Made by a program: the position numbers and the translations under genes
Source of the DNA: Methylophilus methylotrophus DSM 46235 = ATCC 53528
Lineage (GTDB): Bacteria; Pseudomonadota; Gammaproteobacteria; Burkholderiales; Methylophilaceae
Direction: 5' to 3'
Length of the DNA: 64,000 bases
Assembly (NCBI RefSeq): GCF_000378225.1
Contig: NZ_KB905145.1
Span: 113,070 to 177,069, forward strand
Notes under the pieces: model-generated
What the model saw: only the letters and a program-made list of their open reading frames with translations
The model's database searches: none
What the model was told of the DNA's origin: nothing
In this document: positions 57,779 through 64,000 of the stretch, piece after piece
How positions within the stretch are numbered: position 1 is the stretch's first letter
Layout of the letters: each line of letters starts with the position of its first letter

Positions 57779-59902
57779 ATGTCATTTCTTAATCAACTGT
57801 CATTCGGTTTTGGGCGCAAGCTGCCGATTATTTTACAGACCGAGGCCAGCGAATGTGGGTTGGCTTGCCTGGCGATGGTTTCCAACTATCACGGCTTTCG
57901 TACAGATTTATCAACCCTGCGGCGTTTATTCCTGATCTCAATTAAGGGTACAACGCTGAATTACCTGATGGCGATGGCACAGGCTGTAGGGTTTACCACC
58001 CGCCCAGTCAAGTTGGAACTGGAAGACCTTCGCGATTTGCGGCGTCCTTGTATCCTCCATTGGAACTTTAATCATTTTGTGGTGTTGAAGGAGGTTGGCA
58101 CCCGGCATGTGGTCATCCACGACCCGGCTATGGGATTGCGCAAAGTCCCATTTGAAGAGGTTTCTGCTGCGTTTACCGGTGTCGCCCTTGAATTGTGGCC
58201 TAACCCCGGATTCAAGCGCGTGACTTTTAAGCAAAGTATCAAGTTGCGCGACATGATGGGTCATGTCACGGGTCTTTACCGCTCACTGGGGCAAATCCTG
58301 TTGCTAGCCTTAGCGCTGGAAGTCTTTGCGCTGGTGTCACCGTTGTATATGCAATGGGTAGTCGACCATGCCATTGTTGCCGCAGATTATGATTTGCTGA
58401 CTACCCTGGCGATTGGCTTTGGCATCTTAATGTTGATGCAACAAGCCATTACCACCGTGCGAGCCTGGGTCATTATGCATATGGCCACCACGCTCAATGT
58501 GCAATGGCGTGCCAATATCTTTGCCCACCTGATCCGTCTGCCGGTAGACTTTTTCGAAAAGCGTCACCTGGGGGATGTCGTCTCCAGATTTGGCGCAATC
58601 GACCAAATCCAGCATACATTGACCAGCACTTTTGTCGAAGCCATGTTGGATGGCGTACTGACAATTGTCACTCTGGTCATGATGTTCTTGTACAGCCCAT
58701 CGATGGCCTGGATTGCCATTGGAGCCATGGCGCTGTATGCCTTGGGTCGCTGGGTGTGGTTCCGCCCTTTGCGTAATGCGACCGAAGAGCAAATTGTCCA
58801 CGCCGCCAAACAGCAAACCCATTTTATTGAAACCGTACGCGGTGTGCGTGCGCTTAAGTTGTTCCAGCGCCTGGACGAACGCAGAACCAGCTGGTTGGGT
58901 TTGTTTGTAGAGCAAGTGAACGCTGACTTACGTACACAAAAGCTGAATGTTTTATACCGTTTGATGAATGGGCTGTTGTTTGGGGCGGAGCGCGTGTTAA
59001 TTATCTGGCTGGGCGCCCGGCTGGTCATCGCGGGCGATTTCACCGTGGGTGCCCTCCTCGCTTTTATTGCCTATAAAGACCAGTTTGTGTCGCGTGTCAG
59101 TGGTCTGATTGATCGCCTGGTTGAAATCCGCATGTTGCATTTGCAGGGAGAGCGGCTGGCGGATATTGCCCTCGCCGAGCAGGAGCAAACTTCTGTAGAG
59201 GGGTTGAATCGGCAAGAGCTGGCTCGCTTACCTGCCACTATCGACATTAAAGGTTTGCGTTATCGATATGCAGATGGTGAACCTTGGGTGCTGGATGGGG
59301 TTGACTTGCATGTGCGTGAAGGCGAGTCAGTGGCGATCGTCGGCCCTTCTGGTTGCGGCAAGTCCACCCTCCTGAGCGTGATGCTTGGTATCCGTATAGC
59401 CAATGAGGGAGAAGTTCTGATTGGGGGGCAGCCTTTGGCAAAATTAGGGCTTGAACAGTTGCGGTCCATGATAGGTGTTGTCATGCAAGATGATGTGCTG
59501 TTTGCCGGCTCGATTACAGACAATATTGCTTTCTTTGATCAGCAAGTCGATCATGGCTGGGTCGAAGAGTGTGCCCATAAAGCGGCAGTATATGAAGAGA
59601 TCATTGCCATGCCCATGGGCTTTAATACCTTGATCGGCGATATGGGCGCTGCGTTGTCAGGCGGGCAAAAACAGCGAATTCTGCTCGCACGCGCTTTGTA
59701 CAAGCGACCTCGGCTCTTATTCCTTGATGAGGCGACCAGCCACCTGGATGTCATCCGAGAAACCATGGTCAATCAGGAAATACAGGCGTTGAATATGACG
59801 CGCATCATTATTGCCCATCGACCTGAAACGATTGCGTCGGCTGATCGCGTGATTACATTAGAAGCCGGTAGAGTGAAAGCCGCTAATGAGGGCGTCGCCT
59901 AA
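57779..59902 (+). CDS. Peptidase C39-containing ABC exporter (CvaB-like PCAT)
   Basis: This 707-residue protein begins with a C39 peptidase domain (1-130). The oxyanion Gln20, catalytic Cys26 in TEASECGLACLAMV, His99 in HWNFNHFVVL and Asp115 in VIHDPAMG are all present, so leader cleavage after a double glycine is expected. Six transmembrane helices follow (about 155-440). The ATPase domain has Walker A GPSGCGKSTLL, signature LSGGQKQRILLARAL and H-loop AHRPE. AGAAGGTC precedes the ATG. It overlaps the next gene (TAATG). The likely substrate is the peptide at 61488. Confidence 0.93.
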   Translation: MSFLNQLSFGFGRKLPIILQTEASECGLACLAMVSNYHGFRTDLSTLRRLFLISIKGTTLNYLMAMAQAVGFTTRPVKLELEDLRDLRRPCILHWNFNHFVVLKEVGTRHVVIHDPAMGLRKVPFEEVSAAFTGVALELWPNPGFKRVTFKQSIKLRDMMGHVTGLYRSLGQILLLALALEVFALVSPLYMQWVVDHAIVAADYDLLTTLAIGFGILMLMQQAITTVRAWVIMHMATTLNVQWRANIFAHLIRLPVDFFEKRHLGDVVSRFGAIDQIQHTLTSTFVEAMLDGVLTIVTLVMMFLYSPSMAWIAIGAMALYALGRWVWFRPLRNATEEQIVHAAKQQTHFIETVRGVRALKLFQRLDERRTSWLGLFVEQVNADLRTQKLNVLYRLMNGLLFGAERVLIIWLGARLVIAGDFTVGALLAFIAYKDQFVSRVSGLIDRLVEIRMLHLQGERLADIALAEQEQTSVEGLNRQELARLPATIDIKGLRYRYADGEPWVLDGVDLHVREGESVAIVGPSGCGKSTLLSVMLGIRIANEGEVLIGGQPLAKLGLEQLRSMIGVVMQDDVLFAGSITDNIAFFDQQVDHGWVEECAHKAAVYEEIIAMPMGFNTLIGDMGAALSGGQKQRILLARALYKRPRLLFLDEATSHLDVIRETMVNQEIQALNMTRIIIAHRPETIASADRVITLEAGRVKAANEGVA

Positions 59903-61365
59903 TGAGCAGGCCGGGCATACTCAAGCTATGCTTCATCGCCCTGTTTTGCAGTTTGAGCTATCCTGCCTGCGCCCTCAAGCTCACTGATTTTATGGAGTTT
60001 CAGCAACACATGCAGGGTGGCCCGGCAAAAAATATGTTGGTCACTCAACCGGATGCAGCCAGCGCAGCTTGTGCGGATACTTTGCCAGATTGGCCACTGG
60101 CTCTGCTTGATGTGGTTGAGCAAGCGCTTTGCAATAACCCAAAAACCTCCGAAGTATGGGCCAGTGCACGTGCGCAGGCAGAGCAAGTCGGCGTACAGCG
60201 GGCCGACTATTTGCCTAAGGTCAATCTGGTCTCTGGCATCTCTAAAATCCATAACGAAGTCACCAATTCCCGCTTTTCATTTTTAGACCAGGATAACCGC
60301 ATCCTGAGCCGCGCACACAGCTTGCGCTTGACCTGGCTGGTTGCCGATTTCGGGCAACGTTCTGCCAAGATGAGCCAGGCGGAAGCTTTGCTGGATGCCG
60401 CAAATGCGCTACATGATGCCGCGTTGCAAGAAGTCTTTATCAGTGCAGCACAAGCATATTTTGACCATTTATCCACCCAGGCGATGTTAGGTGCGTTTGA
60501 GGAATCAGAAAAAGTGGCCAAGGAAAGCCTGGCGGCTGCTACCGCCAAATTTAAGGCAGGTGTAGGGTTGCTGACAGACCAGTTGCAAGCCCAGACGGCA
60601 TACGCGCAAGCCAGACTGGAGCGAACAAAAGCCGAAGGGGATGTGAATAATGCCCATGGCACATTGGCCTCCGCCATGGGGGTGGTGGCTAACACCCGAT
60701 TTACTGTGAAAAGCCGTAGTGATCAATTAGAGAAAACGGATTTTGTTACCACGGCAGACCAAATGATCCAAGAGGCAATCGAGTCTCATCCGTCCATTAT
60801 TGCGGCAAAAGCCAAGCTGCGGGCGTCAAAAGAAAATATTCAAGCCGTGAGTGCTGAAGGGCTGCCTACCTTGAGTTTCAATGCCGAAATCAGCCGCACC
60901 GACCAGTTGGGTCAGTCGCAGCTGGCAGGTATTCCCGCTTCTGATGTGTACACAGATAATTCTTCGGTTGGTTTGCAAGTGAATGTGCCTTTATTTGAAG
61001 GATTTGCCCGTAAGCATCAAGTGCAATCGGCAGAAGCTGAGTCGCAAGTGCGGGCTGCCGAATTAAAGCGGGTCACGCAGCAAGTCACGCTGGATGTGTG
61101 GAAAAGCTATCATGCATTAATCTCCGAGCGTGAAAGTTTGCGTGCAGCAGAGGAGTTGGTTGCCAACTCCAAGGAGGCGTTTGCGGTAGCGCAGGGCAGG
61201 TATAACGCGGGTGTGGGCAATATTATCGAGCTCTTGAATGCCCAGAATGCCTGGTCCAATGCCAAACAACAAAATATCAAGTCACTGTCTGCGTGGCGAA
61301 CTGCCCGACTTAAACTCGCAGCAAGCATGGGCCGTGTTGGGTTGTGGGCAATTGCCGAACCCTAA
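59902..61365 (+). CDS. TolC-family outer-membrane channel of the export system
   Basis: This 487-residue protein has a signal peptide (about 1-25, ending PACA-LKL) and the duplicated TolC/OEP architecture: ALLDVVEQALCNNPKTSEVWASA and QMIQEAIESHPSIIAAKAK head two repeats of long amphipathic helices with beta segments (LRLTWLVADFG, GLQVNVPLFEGF). It supplies the outer-membrane duct. ATG overlap with the exporter gene shows coupling. Confidence 0.91.
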   Translation: MSRPGILKLCFIALFCSLSYPACALKLTDFMEFQQHMQGGPAKNMLVTQPDAASAACADTLPDWPLALLDVVEQALCNNPKTSEVWASARAQAEQVGVQRADYLPKVNLVSGISKIHNEVTNSRFSFLDQDNRILSRAHSLRLTWLVADFGQRSAKMSQAEALLDAANALHDAALQEVFISAAQAYFDHLSTQAMLGAFEESEKVAKESLAAATAKFKAGVGLLTDQLQAQTAYAQARLERTKAEGDVNNAHGTLASAMGVVANTRFTVKSRSDQLEKTDFVTTADQMIQEAIESHPSIIAAKAKLRASKENIQAVSAEGLPTLSFNAEISRTDQLGQSQLAGIPASDVYTDNSSVGLQVNVPLFEGFARKHQVQSAEAESQVRAAELKRVTQQVTLDVWKSYHALISERESLRAAEELVANSKEAFAVAQGRYNAGVGNIIELLNAQNAWSNAKQQNIKSLSAWRTARLKLAASMGRVGLWAIAEP

Positions 61366-61383
61366 TAAAACATTTTTTTGGTG

Positions 61384-61405
61384 GCCTGCGTGTATAGATG
61401 CAGGC
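61384..61405 (+). terminator. Hairpin after the TolC-family gene
   Basis: GCCTGC (61384-61389) pairs with GCAGGC (61400-61405). No T run follows, so it may be a partial terminator or a processing hairpin. It separates the export genes from the peptide gene and could let peptide expression differ. Confidence 0.4.
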
Positions 61406-61432
61406 TGACCCAATTATCTCATTGTAGATAAT
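61405..61432 (+). promoter_or_regulatory. Possible promoter and dyad for the peptide gene
   Basis: CTGACC (61405-61410), a 16-bp spacer and GATAAT (61427-61432) form a moderate promoter. A perfect dyad ATTATCT-CATTGT-AGATAAT (61413-61432) overlaps the -10, a plausible regulator site. Confidence 0.5.
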
Positions 61433-61487
61433 GCGTCTTTCGTCACTCTATGATGAGTTTTTAAAAATTTAAAATCTGGAAAAAGTT

Positions 61488-61721
61488 ATGGCAATTCAAG
61501 AATTGAACAAAACTGAAGTTGAAGCTGTTTCTGGTGGCGCAGCATTGAACCTGACAAGTCTTGTAAGTGATCTGCCACTGGTTGGCGGTTTGCTTGGAGG
61601 TCTATTGGGTACTGTAGGTGGGTTGCTGAATACCGTTTCCGGGTTGCTGACTGGTTTGCCAGTAGTTGGTCCACTGGTCGAGACGGTATTGGGCCTGGTA
61701 GGCGGCATCGTGACTGTTTAA
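61488..61721 (+). CDS. Double-glycine leader peptide, putative bacteriocin/microcin-like
   Basis: This 77-residue protein begins with a 17-residue leader MAIQELNKTEVEAVSGG, which has the conserved acidic/hydrophobic pattern (E5-L6...E10-V11...V14-S-G-G) recognised by C39 peptidases. The predicted 60-residue core is almost uncharged (one Asp, one Glu), with no Cys. It is built of Leu/Val/Gly repeats such as LLGTVGG followed by LLNTVSG and LLTGLPV, suggesting a membrane-active helical peptide. GGAAAA precedes the ATG. It directly follows adaptor, C39-ABC and TolC genes. I know no homologue, and neither a killing nor a signalling role is shown. Confidence 0.82.
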   Translation: MAIQELNKTEVEAVSGGAALNLTSLVSDLPLVGGLLGGLLGTVGGLLNTVSGLLTGLPVVGPLVETVLGLVGGIVTV

Positions 61722-61742
61722 TTCACATACCATCAGAAACAG

Positions 61743-61767
61743 AAAACCCCGCCAAGGCGGGGTTTTT
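61743..61767. terminator. Strong bidirectional terminator after the peptide gene
   Basis: AAAACCCCGCC-AA-GGCGGGGTTTT is a perfect 11-bp stem with flanking A and T runs. It can stop both the peptide gene and the convergent lipoprotein gene. Confidence 0.92.
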
Positions 61768-61781
61768 GCATTAAAGTGTTG

Positions 61782-62141
61782 CTATTTGGACGGGGCGGCT
61801 TTGCAGTTCTTCAGGTGCAAATGGTCGCTATCATCCAGCGTAGTTTGTTCACCATTCAACCGCAAATCCATGGTGCCATAATGATAAAGCTGCTTATCAT
61901 TTGCATCCCTGGTCAGCCCGACCTCATGGTCTGGCAACATCACCCAGGCTTCTTCGCCATTTTCTGATAGCTTGAGTCCGAAGGATTGATAATTCTCACA
62001 TTGATAATGAATGGCTTCTTTACCATAGCGTGGAATTTCCTTGGTGCCTTTATCAAATACGCTTGGTATTTCAAAGGTTTTGCAACCGAATAATAAAGCC
62101 GAGAGCGCGGCGACCATCAAAAGTTGAGAGGCGTTTTTCAT
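61782..62141 (-). CDS. Lipoprotein, possibly MliC-like lysozyme-inhibitor family
   Basis: The start at ATG 62141 gives 119 residues with a lipobox-like signal (MVAALSALLFGC, lipidated Cys near residue 19). The mature part has HYQCENYQSFGLKLSENGEE and ends with LKNCKAAPSK; the two Cys may pair. The C...Y...L-L pattern vaguely recalls the MliC/PliC c-type lysozyme inhibitors, but the match is weak. It lies convergent to the peptide gene. Confidence 0.65.
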   Translation of the reverse strand: MKNASQLLMVAALSALLFGCKTFEIPSVFDKGTKEIPRYGKEAIHYQCENYQSFGLKLSENGEEAWVMLPDHEVGLTRDANDKQLYHYGTMDLRLNGEQTTLDDSDHLHLKNCKAAPSK

Positions 62142-62216
62142 TGTGAATAATCTTGTTCTAATCAAGCACTAATATAATAGAGATACATTATATTGTGCCA
62201 GTCATATATGGCAGAC

Positions 62217-63176
62217 TCAATCGTTTTGGGTGTGAGGATGGTAAGTGGCACGTTGTAAACGATCCCTGAGGGCATCCCAGGCAATGTCCGCTGGGGGGGA
62301 TTCTATCAGGATGATTTCAGCCTGCGCAGCGTCCAGGGTGTGCAGCGCTGCATATAAATGTTCTGCGGCCAAGGCTACGTCATTTGGCAAAACAAAGTCT
62401 TTGTCTGTCACAGATTTGCCTTCCCCAAACAGTAAAGCTGCTGCCGCAGTTTTATTGCAAGCATAATTCAGCATTGCCTGGCGAGACTCAAATAACAGGC
62501 AAGGTGTGCGTGGTGAGTAATGCAGGAGATGTTGTCCAGGTACTTTAGGCAGATGTGTTATTGCTTGCTGCATTGCTGGTTTCCCAGTAATCGCTGTAAT
62601 GTCTGAGGCATCTATCATTCCTGGCCGCAATAACTGCCATTCATCACCATGTACGCTGACAATCGTCGACTCTATCCCTACCTGGCAAGCGCCGCCGTCA
62701 AGAACAGGAACTTCTGCGCCCAGGCCTGCTTCTACATGCGCCGCCGTGGTTGGACTCAATTGGGTATATTTATTGGCAGACGGGGCAGCTAATCCCAAGC
62801 CGCTATCATTCAGCAGGGTAAGAGCGACGGGATGCGACGGGACTCTCAGCGCTACCGTAGGTTCGCCAGCCCTTACGCTAGCAGAAACTTCTTTGCGTGC
62901 TGGTAATACTAAGGTGAAAGGACCAGGCCAGAATGCTTGCGTCAACTTTTGCGCCAGTGGCGGAAATTCACTTGCCCAATCGAGCACCTGCGCGGCACTG
63001 GCAATATGTACAATTAGCGGATTGTTAGCCGGACGTTGTTTGGTCGCGTAAATTTTGGAAATGGCTTCTTCATTGCGGGCATCGGCTGCCAGGCCGTACA
63101 CTGTCTCGGTAGGAATGGCGACGACTTCACCCTGCTTCAATAATTCTATCGCCTTTGCCTGGCTAATACGCATCAT
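62217..63176 (-). CDS. Threonylcarbamoyl-AMP synthase, Sua5 type
   Basis: This 319-residue protein has an N-terminal YrdC/TsaC domain: GEVVAIPTETVYGLAADARN, KIYATKQRPANNPLIVHI, FWPGPFTLVL and VALRVPSHPVA, with SAN motif LAAPSANKYTQLSP. A C-terminal Sua5 extension follows. It makes the L-threonylcarbamoyl-AMP intermediate for t6A37 of ANN-decoding tRNAs, then used by TsaBDE. Start may be at either of two adjacent ATGs (63176 or 63173). Confidence 0.92.
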   Translation of the reverse strand: MMRISQAKAIELLKQGEVVAIPTETVYGLAADARNEEAISKIYATKQRPANNPLIVHIASAAQVLDWASEFPPLAQKLTQAFWPGPFTLVLPARKEVSASVRAGEPTVALRVPSHPVALTLLNDSGLGLAAPSANKYTQLSPTTAAHVEAGLGAEVPVLDGGACQVGIESTIVSVHGDEWQLLRPGMIDASDITAITGKPAMQQAITHLPKVPGQHLLHYSPRTPCLLFESRQAMLNYACNKTAAAALLFGEGKSVTDKDFVLPNDVALAAEHLYAALHTLDAAQAEIILIESPPADIAWDALRDRLQRATYHPHTQND

Positions 63177-63270
63177 GCACCCTGAGTCATTTTGGAAAAA
63201 GTATTTTACTCTGTAAAAGCCTGACTACTAAAGCATGTAAAATGCGCACTTTCGATTTAAGGAGTCCAGC

Positions 63271-63594
63271 ATGCAAATTCAAGTTCAGCACAATCCTGCC
63301 GAAACACAACTAAAGGACTTAGGTGTATCCAAATGGCCTACCTGGAAAAAAGAGGTGTCGACCTTTGATTGGGTATTTCATGAGAAAGAGCAGGCATATA
63401 TATTAGAAGGTCAATGTGTGGTGACGCCTGTTGGCGGATCGCCGGTCAGTTTTGGTAAAGGTGACTTTGTCGTTTTTCCGGCGGGCCTGAAAGTCAGCTG
63501 GGAGGTCAAACAGCCTTTACATAAGCATTACCATCTGGATGGTAACGTCTTGACCCAAACCTGGTTGAGAATCAAGGCAGCTTTCAAGAAATAA
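63271..63594 (+). CDS. Small cupin-domain protein
   Basis: This 107-residue protein is a single cupin barrel (FHEKEQAYILEGQCVVTPVGG, FGKGDFVVFPAGLKVSWEV), resembling the EutQ/DUF861 group. AAGGAG lies 6 bases before the ATG. Metal-binding residues are incomplete compared with dioxygenase cupins. Function is unknown. It lies about 330 bp before the 16S gene. Confidence 0.78.
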   Translation: MQIQVQHNPAETQLKDLGVSKWPTWKKEVSTFDWVFHEKEQAYILEGQCVVTPVGGSPVSFGKGDFVVFPAGLKVSWEVKQPLHKHYHLDGNVLTQTWLRIKAAFKK

Positions 63595-63636
63595 TCATCA
63601 ATTTGTAACAAAACTGTAAAAACGCAAAAATAGGGG

Positions 63637-63664
63637 TTGACCGCAAAGCTCAGCCCTATATAAT
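63637..63664 (+). promoter_or_regulatory. rRNA operon promoter
   Basis: TTGACC (63637-63642), a 16-bp spacer and consensus TATAAT (63659-63664), followed by the GC-rich discriminator GCGCACC typical of stringently controlled rrn P1 promoters. The A-rich stretch before it could serve as an UP element. An adjacent leader of about 260 bp precedes 16S. Confidence 0.87.
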
Positions 63665-63672
63665 GCGCACCT

Positions 63673-63724
63673 CGTTACGCAACAACGGTAACGAAAGCAG
63701 CGAAAAGCTGATGTTCTTTAAAAA
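63673..63724 (+). promoter_or_regulatory. rrn leader antitermination elements (boxB-like hairpin, boxA)
   Basis: CGTTAC (63673-63678) pairs with GTAACG (63688-63693) as a boxB-like hairpin. It is followed by TGTTCTTTAAAAA (63712-63724), close to the E. coli boxA TGCTCTTTAACA. Order and spacing match Nus-dependent rrn antitermination leaders. Confidence 0.75.
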
Positions 63725-63928
63725 TTAGGATGACTGATAAGTGTGGGTGTTTGTAGGTTGTGTGAAGCGCATTTGATGCGTAGAAACTCAGAAAATACAA
63801 ATGCTTTACACTTAGATTTATGACAAGTATGTACAGTGTAGTTTACACACATACCTTGAAATGAATTTGAGAAGTAAGCGAAACGAATACCGCCTCTGTA
63901 AAGAGGTAAAAAGTAATAGTTAGGAATT

Positions 63929-64000
63929 AAACTGAAGAGTTTGATCCTGGCTCAGATTGAACGCTGGCGGAATGCTTTACACATGCAAGTCGAACGATGA
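63929..64000 (+). rRNA. 16S rRNA, 5' end (truncated by window)
   Basis: AAACTGAAGAGTTTGATCCT and the following CTCAGATTGAACGCTGGCGG are the conserved bacterial 16S 5' end. The subsequent GCTTTACACATGCAAGTCGA is a betaproteobacterial pattern. The boundary is set by alignment to the E. coli 5' end and is approximate. The rest of the operon lies beyond the window. Confidence 0.96.

Overview
The window looks like a Gram-negative betaproteobacterial methylotroph, most likely of the family Methylophilaceae. The evidence is a lanthanide-type methanol dehydrogenase (xoxF, 9847-11715), a complete N-methylglutamate (NMG) pathway for methylamine (46371-55811), ribulose-phosphate epimerase at the left edge, roughly 50% GC by eye, and a 16S rRNA 5' end at the right edge with a betaproteobacterial look. 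Genus cannot be fixed from this window; Methylophilus or Methylovorus are reasonable guesses.

Left part (1-30492): mostly core genes. These are rpe (partial); hemA-prfA-HEAT protein-prmC; a HAD phosphatase; metX-metW; then an AcoR/BmoR-like sigma-54 activator divergent from xoxF and a small cytochrome c. A very good -24/-12 promoter precedes xoxF. Next come an AmpG-like permease, an oxygenase-reductase-like flavoprotein with fxsA, and cutA-dsbD-tlpA-like-aroQ-accB-accC-prmA-DUF3426. A 276-bp MITE-like element sits exactly at the stop codon of the DUF3426 gene. Then oxyR diverges from katG across an OxyR-like site and an unannotated 23-codon ORF, followed by uppP, an asmA-family gene and mutY.

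Middle (30493-46047): a stand-alone degenerate GGDEF protein, a highly expressed-looking porin, and the nitrogen control block ntrC-ntrB-DUF4124-glnA. The glnA upstream region carries two NtrC boxes and a sigma-54 promoter. It is followed by a rhodanese, aroE, mtgA, uvrA, a YajR-like transporter, ssb, and a GNAT gene with an XRE-cupin regulator.

Methylamine locus (46048-55866): one long operon mgdABCD-gmaS-mgsABC. GmaS makes gamma-glutamylmethylamide, MgsABC makes N-methylglutamate, and MgdABCD oxidises it to formaldehyde and glutamate. The XRE-cupin regulator is divergent. The spacer holds a TTGACA-17-TATAAA promoter flanked by copies of a TTCCTG-CAGGAA-like dyad, which I propose as the operator.

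Right part (55867-64000): a peptide export operon encodes a CvaA-like adaptor, a C39-peptidase ABC exporter and a TolC-type channel. It is followed by a 77-residue double-glycine peptide with a glycine/leucine-rich core that I do not recognise. This is the best candidate for an undescribed system. A lipoprotein, a Sua5-type gene, a cupin and the promoter, leader and first bases of an rRNA operon close the window.
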